A program made the translations under genes and the position numbers. From Methylobacterium mesophilicum (GTDB lineage: Bacteria > Pseudomonadota > Alphaproteobacteria > Rhizobiales > Beijerinckiaceae), in contig NZ_BPQU01000003.1 of NCBI RefSeq assembly GCF_022179445.1, positions 248,001 through 312,000 of the forward strand: a stretch of 64,000 nucleotides of DNA. The letters are read 5' to 3'. Positions 53,770 to 63,929 of the stretch are shown here, in pieces. The first letter of the stretch is position 1; each line of letters begins with the position of its first letter. A model generated the notes under the pieces. The model made no database searches. It had not been told where the DNA came from and worked only from the letters and a program-made list of their open reading frames with translations.

Positions 53770-55284
53770 CTCGCGGTCGAGCAGTCGGGACGGCACGAGA
53801 CGGATCGGCGACCGCACGCGGTCGTCGTCGGCTCCGGCTTCGGCGGGCTCGCCGCGGCCGTCCGGCTCGGGGCGCGGGGCTACCGGGTCACCGTGCTGGA
53901 ACGTCTGGAGCAGCCGGGCGGCCGCGCCCGGGTCCACCGGCAGGACGGCTTCACCTTCGATGCCGGGCCGACCATCGTCACCGCGCCGCAGCTGTTCGAG
54001 GAGCTGTGGCAGCTCGCCGGCCGTCGCCTCTCCGACGACGTCGCCCTGGTGCCGATCGACCCGTTCTACCGGATCCGCTTCGCCGACGGCGAAACCTTCG
54101 AGTACAGCGGCGATCCCGAGCGGATGCGGGCGGAGGTGGCGCGGTTCGCCCCGGACGACGTGGCCGGCTACGAACGCTTCATGGCGCATAGCCGCTCGGT
54201 CTGCCGCATCGGCTTCGAGCAGCTCGGCCACGTACCGTTCGGCAGCATCGGGTCGATGCTCAAGATTGCTCCGGACCTGCTGCGCCTGTCGGGCCACCGC
54301 TCGGTCCACGACGTGGTGGCGCGCTTCGTCCGCGACGAGCGGCTGCGTACCGTGTTCAGCTTCCACCCGCTCCTGATCGGCGGCAACCCGTTCCGGGCCA
54401 GCGCGATCTACTGCCTGATCGCCGACCTCGAGCGGCGCTGGGGCGTCCACTTCGCCATGGGCGGCACCGGCAAGCTGGTCGATGGGCTGGTCCGGCTGAT
54501 CCGCGGCCAGAACGGGCGGGTCCGGCTCGGCGTCGACGTCGCCCGCATCCGCGTCGAGAACGGGACCGCGACCGGGGTCGAACTCGCGGGCGGTGAGACG
54601 ATCGCGGCCGACATCGTGGTCTCGAACGCCGATTCGGCGGTGACGCATGCGCGGCTGCTGCCCAAGCCCCGGCGCTGGAGCCCGGGGCGGCTGAAGCGCG
54701 CGCGCTCCTCCATGGGCCTGTTCGTCTGGTATTTCGGCACGAAGCGGCGCTACCCGGACGTCGCCCACCACACGATCCTGCTCGGTCCACGCTATCGCGG
54801 GCTGCTCTCCGACATCTTCGACCGCAAGGTGCTGGCCGAGGATGCGAGCCTCTACCTCCACCGGCCCACCGCCACGGATCCGAGCCTCGCGCCGCCCGGC
54901 TGCGATGCCTTCTACGTGCTGGCCCCGGTGCCGAACCTGGCCGGCGGCCAGGATTGGCGCGCGCTGGCGGAGCCGTATCGGCGCCGGATCGCCGAGATGC
55001 TCGAATCCAGCGTGATGCCGGGCCTGTCGGAGGCCATCGTCACCTCGAAGGTGACGACGCCCCTGGAATTCCAGGACGACTTCCAGAGCTACCGGGGATC
55101 CGGCTTCGGCCTGGAGCCGGTGCTGACGCAATCCGCGTGGTTCCGCCCGCACAACCGGTCGAGCGACGTGCGCAACCTCTACCTGGTCGGCGCCGGCACC
55201 CATCCGGGCGCCGGCCTGCCCGGCGTGCTCTCCTCTGCCCGAATCCTCGATCTTGTGGTTCCGGATGCCCGCGTTTCCGCCTGA
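53761..55284 (+). CDS. crtI: Phytoene desaturase family protein
   Basis: This 507-residue flavoprotein introduces the conjugated double bonds of the carotenoid chain at the membrane. The FAD-binding motif AVVVGSGFGGLAAAVRL lies near residues 20-36, followed by GGRARVHRQDGFTFDAGPTI, and the C-terminal YLVGAGTHPGAGLPGVLSSA is the CrtI signature. The ATG at 53761 has no ribosome site and sits in the PpsR-type palindrome, so translation may be leaderless. It overlaps crtB by 20 bases. The substrate (phytoene or a C30 diapophytoene) cannot be told apart from sequence alone. Confidence 0.93.
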   Translation: MLTLAVEQSGRHETDRRPHAVVVGSGFGGLAAAVRLGARGYRVTVLERLEQPGGRARVHRQDGFTFDAGPTIVTAPQLFEELWQLAGRRLSDDVALVPIDPFYRIRFADGETFEYSGDPERMRAEVARFAPDDVAGYERFMAHSRSVCRIGFEQLGHVPFGSIGSMLKIAPDLLRLSGHRSVHDVVARFVRDERLRTVFSFHPLLIGGNPFRASAIYCLIADLERRWGVHFAMGGTGKLVDGLVRLIRGQNGRVRLGVDVARIRVENGTATGVELAGGETIAADIVVSNADSAVTHARLLPKPRRWSPGRLKRARSSMGLFVWYFGTKRRYPDVAHHTILLGPRYRGLLSDIFDRKVLAEDASLYLHRPTATDPSLAPPGCDAFYVLAPVPNLAGGQDWRALAEPYRRRIAEMLESSVMPGLSEAIVTSKVTTPLEFQDDFQSYRGSGFGLEPVLTQSAWFRPHNRSSDVRNLYLVGAGTHPGAGLPGVLSSARILDLVVPDARVSA

Positions 55285-56335
55285 ATTCGCCGCGGCCGCC
55301 GACCGCACAGCCTGTCGGCAGGCGATCCGCGCCGGCTCGAAGAGCTTCTTTGCGGCCGGCCGGCTGCTGCCCGGCGAGGTCCGCGAGGCGGCCTACGGGC
55401 TCTACGCCTTCTGCCGGCTGTCGGACGACCTCGTCGACGAGGCTGCCGACCCGTCCGCTCGCCGCGACGCGGTGGTGCGCCTCGGCGACCGGGTCGCGCG
55501 GGCCTATGCCGGCAACCCCGCCGACGCGCCCGCCGACCGGGCGTTCTCCGAGATCGTCGGCGCCTACGCGATCCCCGAGGCGCTGCCCTACGCGCTGATC
55601 GAGGGCTTCGCCTGGGACGCCGAGGGCCGGCGCTACGCCGACATCGCGGCGCTCCATGCCTACGCGGCCCGGGTCGCGGGCTCGGTTGGGGCCATGATGG
55701 CGCTGATCATGGGCGCGCGCTCTGCCGACGCGCTCGCCCGCGCCTGCGATCTCGGCGCCGCCATGCAGCTCACCAACATCGCCCGCGATGTCGGCGAGGA
55801 TGCCCGGATGGGCCGGCTCTACCTGCCCCTCGACTGGATGGTCGAGGCGGGGCTCGACCCGGACGCCTTCCTGGCCGATCCGCAGCCCGGCCCGGCGCTC
55901 GCCGGCATCGTGGCCCGGCTGCTCACGGAGGCCGACGAACTGTACCGGCGGGCCGAGGCCGGCATCGCGGCGCTGCCGTCCCCCTGTCGCCCCGCGATCC
56001 GCTCCGCCGCCCTGATCTATTCCGAGATCGGCCGGGTCGTAGCGCTGCAGGACTATGATTCCGTCCGCACCCGGGCCCGGGTCGGGACGGCGCGCAAGCT
56101 CGCCCTGATCGCCCGCGCCCTGCGCTCCGGTCCGGCGACGCCCGGCCTCGCGGCGCCGCCGTTGCCGCAGGTGGCGTTCCTGATCGACGCCGTGCTGAAT
56201 CAGCCCCCGCTGCCGGATCGCAGGCATTCCGTGCTGCGGCCCTGGTGGGATGTCGGCGGCCGGGTCGTTCACGTGCTCGAACTGATCGAGCGGATGCGCG
56301 AGCGCGAGGCCTACGGCCCCTCCGCGCCATCGTGA
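55265..56335 (+). CDS. crtB: Phytoene/squalene synthase family protein
   Basis: The ATG at 55265, inside the end of crtI, gives 356 residues; a GTG at 55253 is an alternative. It condenses two prenyl diphosphates. The two aspartate-rich motifs are DDLVDE near residue 59 and the DVGED of NIARDVGEDARMGRLYLP near residue 173. AGSVGAMMALIMG and AFCRLSDDL are typical CrtB wording. The overlap with crtI points to a single transcript. The last 60 residues, with RPWWDVGGRVVHVLELIERM, form a C-terminal extension. Confidence 0.93.
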   Translation: MPAFPPEFAAAADRTACRQAIRAGSKSFFAAGRLLPGEVREAAYGLYAFCRLSDDLVDEAADPSARRDAVVRLGDRVARAYAGNPADAPADRAFSEIVGAYAIPEALPYALIEGFAWDAEGRRYADIAALHAYAARVAGSVGAMMALIMGARSADALARACDLGAAMQLTNIARDVGEDARMGRLYLPLDWMVEAGLDPDAFLADPQPGPALAGIVARLLTEADELYRRAEAGIAALPSPCRPAIRSAALIYSEIGRVVALQDYDSVRTRARVGTARKLALIARALRSGPATPGLAAPPLPQVAFLIDAVLNQPPLPDRRHSVLRPWWDVGGRVVHVLELIERMREREAYGPSAPS

Positions 56336-56344
56336 GGCGTGCCG

Positions 56345-56479
56345 ATGAGCGACGGCCTGTTCGCGGCCTTCGATATCGGGGTGGTCTTCGCGCTGGCGTT
56401 CGGGATCGGCCTCTGGCAGCTCATCGCCGTCCGCCTCAGCATCCGCAGGGATCGCGAGCGGGGTGACGAGCGGGAGTGA
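56345..56479 (+). CDS. 44-residue single-span membrane protein at the end of the crt operon
   Basis: Nine bases after the crtB stop an ATG opens a 45-codon frame. The product (start MSDGLFAAFDIGVVFALAFG, then GIGLWQLIAVRLSIRRDRE) has one strong hydrophobic helix at residues 6-29 followed by a basic and then acidic tail, so the tail should be cytosolic. The spacing and codon use support a real gene. No family is recognised. It may help anchor the carotenoid enzymes. Confidence 0.6.
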   Translation: MSDGLFAAFDIGVVFALAFGIGLWQLIAVRLSIRRDRERGDERE

Positions 56480-56540
56480 TCGTGCTCCTGATCGGTTGGC
56501 CTATCCCGCGCATCTGCACCTCCTCGCGGACGTTCCCCGC

Positions 56541-57464
56541 CTATTGCAGGTGGCGCGCGTAGGTGTCCCCGGCGGCTTCCTTCAGCACGGCGCCGGCCTC
56601 GCGGCCGATCCGCTCGGCCTCCGTCGCCGGGCCCTGCCGGGAGACCGACCAGTGCCGGCTGCCGTCGGGCAGGAACAGCAGCCCGTCGAGGGTGAGGACG
56701 TCGCCCTCGATCCGCGCCAGGGCGGCGATCGGCGTCCGACACGAGCCGTCGAGTTCGGCGAGCAGCGCCCGCTCGGCCGCGATCGTCGTGGTGGTGCGGG
56801 CGCAGGCGATCGGCGCCAGCAGGGCGCGAACCGCCGCGTCGTTGGCCCGGCACTCGATCCCGAGGGCGCCCTGCGCCACCGCGGGCAGCATCTCATCGAC
56901 CGAGAGGACGCTGCGCGCCATATCCTGCAGGCCCAGGCGCTGCAGCCCGGCGAGCGCCAGCAGCGTCGCGTCGCATTCGCCGGATTCGAGCTTGCGCATC
57001 CGGGTGTTGGCGTTGCCGCGCAACGGCACGACCTTCAGGTCCGGCCGGTGCATCAGCACCTGCGCCCCCCGCCGCAGCGACGAGGTGCCGACCCGTGCGC
57101 CGTGCGGAAGGCCCGCGAGCCCGTCCGCATGCGGGGACAGGAACGCGTCGCGCGGGTCGTCGCGCTCCAGGATGCAGGCGATCACCAGCCCGTCCGGCAG
57201 CCAGGTCTCCACGTCCTTCATGGAGTGGACCGCGACGTCGACCTCGTCGGCGAACAGAGCCTGCTCGAGTTCCTTGGTGAACAGCCCCTTGCCGCCGATT
57301 TCGGAGAGCGGGCGATCCAGGATCTTGTCGGCCACCGTGGTGACCACCACGAGTTCGGTCTCGAGCCCGGGATTGGCCGCCACGATCTTGTCGCGCACCA
57401 TCCCGGTCTGTGCGAGCGCCATCGGGCTGCCGCGGGTACCGATGCGCAGGGGGCGGTTCAACAT
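56541..57464 (-). CDS. hemC: Porphobilinogen deaminase (hydroxymethylbilane synthase)
   Basis: This 307-residue cytosolic enzyme joins four porphobilinogens for heme, corrin and chlorophyll synthesis. RIGTRGSPMALAQTGMVRD is the N-terminal substrate motif, VDVAVHSMKDVETWLPDG follows, and the dipyrromethane cofactor cysteine is in ELDGSCRTPIAALA near residue 240. The length is normal. It is convergent with the crt operon (61-base gap) and divergent from the metallophosphoesterase gene. Confidence 0.95.
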   Translation of the reverse strand: MLNRPLRIGTRGSPMALAQTGMVRDKIVAANPGLETELVVVTTVADKILDRPLSEIGGKGLFTKELEQALFADEVDVAVHSMKDVETWLPDGLVIACILERDDPRDAFLSPHADGLAGLPHGARVGTSSLRRGAQVLMHRPDLKVVPLRGNANTRMRKLESGECDATLLALAGLQRLGLQDMARSVLSVDEMLPAVAQGALGIECRANDAAVRALLAPIACARTTTTIAAERALLAELDGSCRTPIAALARIEGDVLTLDGLLFLPDGSRHWSVSRQGPATEAERIGREAGAVLKEAAGDTYARHLQ

Positions 57465-57649
57465 TGGGGTCCGGACGTTTCTTGCGGCGTTATGCGCCCG
57501 TTATAGCCTGCCCGTAGCCGCAGGCCATCGCCGGATGCGGGATTCAGCCTCGCTGAATCGTCTTCGTGTCAGGTTGGGCACCGCCCCGGTTTCGCCGGAC
57601 TGAGCGCTTAGCGGCAGGCACATCCTTTCGAGAGCCTTTGGACATCTCC

Positions 57650-58564
57650 ATGCTGATCGTGCCGAGCCGCCGGCAGTTCCTGACCGGGCTTGGCGCCGGC
57701 GCCGGCCTGCTCGCCGGGACGGGCGTCTACGCCTTCGACGTCGAGCCGCTGCACCGGCTGGTGGTGACCACCTATGCGCCGGTCCTGCCGCGCTGGGACC
57801 CCGCCCTGCACCTGCGCGTGGCGGTGCTGGCGGATTTCCACATCTGCGAGCCGTACATGCCGTTCGACCGGGTGGCGGAGATCATCGATGCGACGAATGC
57901 CCTGAAGCCCGACCTCGTGCTGATGCTCGGCGACTACCCGGCCGGCAAGATCGCGTGGCGCAAGCTGCCGCTGGCGCAGTTCGCCCGGATGGTCGAGGGA
58001 CTGAAGGCGCCCCTCGGGACCCACGCCATCCTGGGCAACCACGATTGGTGGGACGACCACGCCGTCCAGCGCTCCCGCCGCGGCTCGCCCGCGGTGAAGC
58101 ACCTGCTGGAGGCCCGCGGCATCCCGGTGATGGAGAACGAGACGCTGCGGCTGGTGAAGGACGGGCGTCCGTTCTGGCTCGCCGGCCTCGCCGACCAGCA
58201 GCCGTTCTACAACAGCCAGGAAGAGGGACTCGACGACCTGCCCGCCACCCTCGGGACGATCACCGACGACGCGCCGGTGATCCTCATGGCCCACGAGCCC
58301 AACATCTTCGCCGCCGTCCCCGACCGGGTCTCGCTGACGCTCTCCGGCCATACCCACGGCGGCCAGGTCCGGCTGTTCGGCCATTCCCCGGCGATCCGGC
58401 GGGTCCGCGGCCACGATTACGCCTATGGCCACGTCATCCAGGACGGGCGCCACCTGATCGTGTCCGGCGGCTTCGGCATGAGCCGGATCCCGGTGCGCTT
58501 CGGCGTGCCGCCGGAGATCGTTTTGCTGGAACTTGGCGGTACCGCCGAGCCGCCCCGCGCCTGA
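57650..58564 (+). CDS. Tat-exported metallophosphoesterase (YkuE/YaeI-like)
   Basis: The ATG at 57650 gives 304 residues starting with a Tat signal (PSRRQFLTGLGAGAGLLAGT). The calcineurin-like metal motifs are in order: VAVLADFHI, LMLGDYPAG, LGNHDWWDD, LMAHEPN and SGHTHGGQ. Related proteins hydrolyse phosphodiester or pyrophosphate bonds in lipids at the cell surface (for example UDP-diacylglucosamine or undecaprenyl compounds). The substrate here is unknown. The Tat signal suggests the metals are loaded in the cytosol before export. Confidence 0.9.
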   Translation: MLIVPSRRQFLTGLGAGAGLLAGTGVYAFDVEPLHRLVVTTYAPVLPRWDPALHLRVAVLADFHICEPYMPFDRVAEIIDATNALKPDLVLMLGDYPAGKIAWRKLPLAQFARMVEGLKAPLGTHAILGNHDWWDDHAVQRSRRGSPAVKHLLEARGIPVMENETLRLVKDGRPFWLAGLADQQPFYNSQEEGLDDLPATLGTITDDAPVILMAHEPNIFAAVPDRVSLTLSGHTHGGQVRLFGHSPAIRRVRGHDYAYGHVIQDGRHLIVSGGFGMSRIPVRFGVPPEIVLLELGGTAEPPRA

Positions 58565-58612
58565 ACGCCGCGCCACGCGTCTTTTGCGTTCGTGCTGCGC
58601 TAACTACCGGCC

Positions 58613-59074
58613 ATGCGCGCGCTTCTTCCCGTCCTCGCCCTCACGATCCTCGCAGCCGGCCCCGGCACGGCTCGGGCCCAATCCTGCGACACCCTGATCG
58701 ACAAGGTCACGGCGGCGACCGCCGCGAAGGTGACGGAGCGGCGCAGCGACTACGCCAGCTTCGCGGACGGCCCCGACATGACCCTGTCGCTGGCCTGCGG
58801 CAGCCCGGACCTGTCCTCGGTCGGCGCGCAGTATCGCGGGGCCAGTCCCCCGGAGGCGTATTACGAGACGTTCGGCCGGGCCGGGCACGCGGTGACCGGC
58901 ATCGATGCCGCGACCATCACCGAGGCGGCGCACAAGGCCCAGGCCGCGGCCGTCCGCCTGCGCCACAGCAACGTCGACCTGGGCGGCGCCCGGATCACCT
59001 GCTCGGCGATGGTCTCCCCCGACAAGGGGCCGCTGACGCTGTGCGCGGTGATCGAGCACAGCGACCGGAGCTGA
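58613..59074 (+). CDS. Small secreted protein, 153 residues, no recognised family
   Basis: The protein starts with a Sec signal (MRALLPVLALTILAAGPGTA, cleavage near RAQS). The mature part has three cysteines (SCDTL, LACGS, ITCSAM, plus LCAVIE near the end) that could pair, and a mixed alpha/beta pattern. No domain is recognised. It lies 48 bases after the metallophosphoesterase gene on the same strand and may share its transcript. Confidence 0.7.
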   Translation: MRALLPVLALTILAAGPGTARAQSCDTLIDKVTAATAAKVTERRSDYASFADGPDMTLSLACGSPDLSSVGAQYRGASPPEAYYETFGRAGHAVTGIDAATITEAAHKAQAAAVRLRHSNVDLGGARITCSAMVSPDKGPLTLCAVIEHSDRS

Positions 59075-59107
59075 GGCCGGCGACGGCGCCGCCGGCCCGC
59101 GCACGCC

Positions 59108-60640
<1,533 letters not shown>

Positions 60641-60758
60641 GGCTGTTCCCGCCCTTACCCTGCTCGTGCCGCCTTGCCCGGTTGAGGCCGGGTCGAAGCT
60701 TGTGCGTTCACCGATCCAGCGGCCTTAGCACGGGCGTTTCAGGTGGCAAACCGACGCC

Positions 60759-60780
60759 AATGTCCGACGCGTCGGACATT
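60759..60780. promoter_or_regulatory. Perfect 22-base palindrome between tRNA-Val and pccB
   Basis: The half-site AATGTCCGACG is followed directly by its exact complement, giving a 22-base perfect palindrome. It lies 20 bases after the tRNA-Val 3' end and about 120 bases before pccB, all on the minus strand. It could be a tRNA terminator stem or an operator for pccB. Confidence 0.55.
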
Positions 60781-60799
60781 CGGGGGGGAGGGAGGAGAA

Positions 60800-60874
60800 T
60801 GGTGGACGGTGCAGGGATCGAACCTGCGACCTTTCCCGTGTGAAGGGAACGCACTACCGCTGTGCTAACCGTCC
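60800..60874 (-). tRNA. tRNA-Val (anticodon CAC)
   Basis: The minus strand folds as a tRNA: acceptor GGACGGT pairing with ACCGTCC, D-arm around AGCGGTAGT, anticodon stem TTCCC/GGGAA with loop TTCACAC (anticodon CAC, reading GTG), T-loop GGTTCGATCCC, discriminator A and an encoded CCA at 60800-60802. All arms are intact. Confidence 0.93.
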
Positions 60875-61029
60875 GTGCCGGTGTGCCGCCCGGGGGCGGG
60901 ACCACCGCGGTCGTACGCGCCTGGAGCAGGCCGCGACCGGATGCCGGGCCTTCTAGGGCGCGCCGACCCGAAACGTCAAGCGCCGCGCGCGCCGTTCCGG
61001 TGGGTGAGGTTGACAAGGATGGCGCCGCA

Positions 61030-61386
61030 ATGCGCTGTGGCCGCATGCACGAGAAGCAAGCGGGCGATCCGTCCGACAGCGACGTGACCAGGGAGGACGG
61101 CCTGCGCCGGGCCGGACCGCGCGTCGCGATCACCTATTGCACGCAGTGCAACTGGCTGCTGCGCTCCGCCTGGATGGCGCAGGAGCTGCTCTCGACATTC
61201 CGTGACGATCTCGGCGAGGTCGCCCTCGTGCCCGCCACGGGCGGCGCGTTCCGGATCGAGATCGCCGGGGTGCTCCTGTGGGAGCGGGTCCGCGACGGCG
61301 GGTTTCCGGACGTCAAAGCCCTCAAGCAACGGGTGCGCGACCACCTCGACCCGGGGCGCGATCTCGGCCATATCGACCGGTCATGA
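61030..61386 (+). CDS. SelT/SelW/SelH family (Rdx) protein, CxxC form
   Basis: The ATG at 61030 follows AAGGA and gives 118 residues; an ATG at 61045 is equally possible. The thioredoxin-like Rdx core contains VAITYCTQCNWLLRSAWMAQ, in which the CTQC motif replaces the Cys-x-x-Sec of animal selenoprotein W. The strand FRIEIAGVLLWERV and helix FPDVKALKQRVRDHLDP complete the fold. Such proteins are thought to act as small thiol redox factors. It lies divergent from tRNA-Val and upstream of a sensor kinase gene. Confidence 0.87.
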   Translation: MRCGRMHEKQAGDPSDSDVTREDGLRRAGPRVAITYCTQCNWLLRSAWMAQELLSTFRDDLGEVALVPATGGAFRIEIAGVLLWERVRDGGFPDVKALKQRVRDHLDPGRDLGHIDRS

Positions 61387-61441
61387 AGCGAGGGAACGGC
61401 GAGGAGCCCGCGGGGCACCGCGTGCCGGGGACGGGCGCCGC

Positions 61442-63658
61442 TTGAGCCCGGAACAGGACGCCGAGGGCGCGAACCTCCCGGCGGTCCTTCCCGCGCGCCG
61501 GTCGTGGCTGTCGCGCCGGATGCACCGGTTCGGGCGCAACGGGTTCTCCACGCAGGTCTACCTGATCGCCCTCGTGGTGGCGCTGATCGGCCCGGGGCTG
61601 CTGTTCACCAGCATCCTGCTCATGCGCTACGCCTCGGCCGAGCGCGCCCGCTTCGAGCAGGACGCCCGCGAGAACGTGCGCGGCATCGGCCTGTCGCTCG
61701 ACCGCGACACCGCCGGCCTCGTCTCGGTGCTCCAGACGCTGGCGACGTCGCCGCGGATCCGGCAGGGCGACTTCGAGGCGTTCGACGCGCAGGCGCGCCT
61801 GGTGCGCGAATCGATCGACCTCGACGTGCTGCTGCGGCGCCCGAACGGCCAGGAGGTCGTCAACACCGGCGTGCCGCGGGGCGCGCCGATGCCGATGATG
61901 CCGCTCCCGTTCGATCCGGAGCTGACGCAGGGCGCCCAGCGCGCCATGGTCAGCGGCTACGTCCCGGGCCCGACCCCGAACGAGGCCACCTACGCGGTCG
62001 GCGTCCCCGTCATGGTCGAGGGCGAGGTCGCCTACCTTTTGAGCTTCACGGTGCCGCTGTCGCGCCTCCAGGGCATCCTGTCCCGCGAGGTCGTACCCGG
62101 CTGGACCACCGGCATTTCCGACCGGAACGGGACCGTCCTCGCCCGGTTGCCGGACCCGGATTCCGTGGTCGGCAAGCCCCGGCTCGCCAGCCTGCGCCAG
62201 GTCCAGACCGCGACGCCGGGGGTGTGGGAGGGCCAGGACCGCCAGCACAAGCCGGTCGTGGTGATCGAGGCGCGCTCGCGCCTGACCGGCTGGATGGTCG
62301 CCACCAGCATCCCGCAGGCGCTGGTCGATGCCCGGGTGCGCCGCTGGGTCTGGGCCTTCGCGGGCTTCGGCCTCCTGGTGCTCGCCACCTCGTCGGTCCT
62401 GGCGGTCAACCTCTGGTCCCGGGTGTCGCGCCCGCTGCGGCTGCTGGCGGCCTCGGGCCCGGCGCTCTCGCGGGGCGAGGCGATCCCCCGGGTGCCGTCG
62501 CCGGTCCACGAGATCCAGCGGCTCGGGGCGGTGCTGTCGGACGCGTCCCTGCGCCTGCGCACCCGCGAGGCGGAACGCGACCGCGCGCTGGCCGACACCC
62601 GCCGCGGCCTGACCGCGCTGAGCGAGAGCGAGGCGCGGTTCCGCCACATGGCCGATTCCGCGCCGGCCCTGATCTGGATGACCGACGAATCCGGCGGGGT
62701 CAGCTTCGCCAACCTGCATTTCGAACACATGTTCGGGATCCCGGCGGCCGAGCTGACCAACGAGGGCTGGGAGCGGATCGTCTACGCGGACGACCTCGAT
62801 CATTTCCGCGCGGCCTTCGCCGAGGCCTTCGAGGCCCGCGCGCCCTTCCGCACCGAGGTGCGGGTCATCGACCGGGGCGGGGCCGTGCGCTGGCTCCGGT
62901 GCGAGGGCGTGCCGCGCCTGGACGACGACCAGAACTTCCTCGGCTACACCGGCTGCAACATCGACATCACCGACGCGAAGTTCGCCGAGGAGCACCTGCT
63001 GCTCCTGATCCACGAGCTGAACCACCGGGTGAAGAACACCCTGGCCACCGTCCAGTCGATCGCCGGCCAATCCTTACGCGGTCTGGAAGGTCCGGAGGCC
63101 GACGCCGCCCGGGCGGCGTTCGAGGCGCGGCTGCTGGCGCTGGCCAGGGTCCACGACGTGCTCACCCGCGAGAGTTGGGAGGGCGCGGAGATGTCGGCCG
63201 TGGTGGCGGACGCGATCCGACCGCTCGAATCCGGCGACGGCCACGCCTCGCGCTTCGCCGTGATCGGCCCGGCCCTGCGCCTGCCGCCGCGGCTCGCCCT
63301 GTCGATCGCCATGGCGCTGCACGAACTCGGCACCAACGCGGTCAAGTACGGTGCCCTTTCGGTCGAGGGCGGCACGGTCGAGATCTCCTGGACGGTGCGG
63401 CGCGAGGCGGAGATCCGCCTGTACCTGCGCTGGGCCGAGCGCGGCGGTCCGCCGGTGAAGAAGCCCACGCGCACCGGATTCGGCTCCCGCCTGATCGAGC
63501 GCAGCCTCGCCCGCGAGCTGGCCGGCGAGGTGGCGCTGACCTACGAGGAGACCGGCGTGATCTGCACGATCGATGCGCCGGTCCCGCCGCCCGGGCTGCT
63601 GGAGCGCAAGAGCGCCGGCGCGCCGGCCCGGATCGCGCCGCTGCCGCTGGCGGGGTAG
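61442..63658 (+). CDS. HWE-family sensor histidine kinase with periplasmic sensor and PAS domain
   Basis: I used the TTG at 61442 (738 residues); an ATG at 61520 would remove 26 residues and is also plausible. Domains: membrane span (VYLIALVVALIGPGLLFTSI), a periplasmic Cache-like sensor of about 240 residues, a second span (WVWAFAGFGLLVLATSSVLA), HAMP-like linker, a PAS domain (EARFRHMADSAPALIWMTDE onward), then the kinase. The phosphoacceptor is in HELNHRVKNTLATVQSIAGQ, the N-box in ALHELGTNAVKYGALS, and WAERGGPPV is the HWE-type W-x-E. No response regulator is adjacent. In this family the partner is often the general stress pathway (PhyR). Confidence 0.88.
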   Translation: MSPEQDAEGANLPAVLPARRSWLSRRMHRFGRNGFSTQVYLIALVVALIGPGLLFTSILLMRYASAERARFEQDARENVRGIGLSLDRDTAGLVSVLQTLATSPRIRQGDFEAFDAQARLVRESIDLDVLLRRPNGQEVVNTGVPRGAPMPMMPLPFDPELTQGAQRAMVSGYVPGPTPNEATYAVGVPVMVEGEVAYLLSFTVPLSRLQGILSREVVPGWTTGISDRNGTVLARLPDPDSVVGKPRLASLRQVQTATPGVWEGQDRQHKPVVVIEARSRLTGWMVATSIPQALVDARVRRWVWAFAGFGLLVLATSSVLAVNLWSRVSRPLRLLAASGPALSRGEAIPRVPSPVHEIQRLGAVLSDASLRLRTREAERDRALADTRRGLTALSESEARFRHMADSAPALIWMTDESGGVSFANLHFEHMFGIPAAELTNEGWERIVYADDLDHFRAAFAEAFEARAPFRTEVRVIDRGGAVRWLRCEGVPRLDDDQNFLGYTGCNIDITDAKFAEEHLLLLIHELNHRVKNTLATVQSIAGQSLRGLEGPEADAARAAFEARLLALARVHDVLTRESWEGAEMSAVVADAIRPLESGDGHASRFAVIGPALRLPPRLALSIAMALHELGTNAVKYGALSVEGGTVEISWTVRREAEIRLYLRWAERGGPPVKKPTRTGFGSRLIERSLARELAGEVALTYEETGVICTIDAPVPPPGLLERKSAGAPARIAPLPLAG

Positions 63659-63686
63659 GGCGGTATTTCGATGGACGGGCCGTCGA

Positions 63687-63929
63687 TCAGTGCCGATCGA
63701 AGCGGCGGGCGCTCCGCGCGTCGCGCTGCGCGTTGATGTACGCATTCTCCTCGCGCCGAGCGCGGTCCCTGTCTCGCCGGGCCTGCTCGCGGGCAAGCTC
63801 AAGCTGCTTCCGCTGGCTGGACTCGATGTCCTTCAGGATGTTGAGCTCGCGCTGCCTCTGGAAGTCCTGGGCCAGGGCGGGAACGGCCATTGAAACGATG
63901 AGGGCAGCGATACAGGCGACGATACGCAT
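63687..63929 (-). CDS. Small secreted, highly charged protein, 80 residues
   Basis: The ATG at 63927-63929 (complement) has GGAAGGA upstream. A Sec signal (MRIVACIAALIVSMAVPALA, cleavage before QDF) is followed by about 60 residues rich in Arg, Glu and Gln forming one long predicted helix (RELNILKDIESSQRKQLELA and on). The mature part could be a coiled coil. No family is recognised. It is convergent with the kinase gene. Confidence 0.65.
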   Translation of the reverse strand: MRIVACIAALIVSMAVPALAQDFQRQRELNILKDIESSQRKQLELAREQARRDRDRARREENAYINAQRDARSARRFDRH

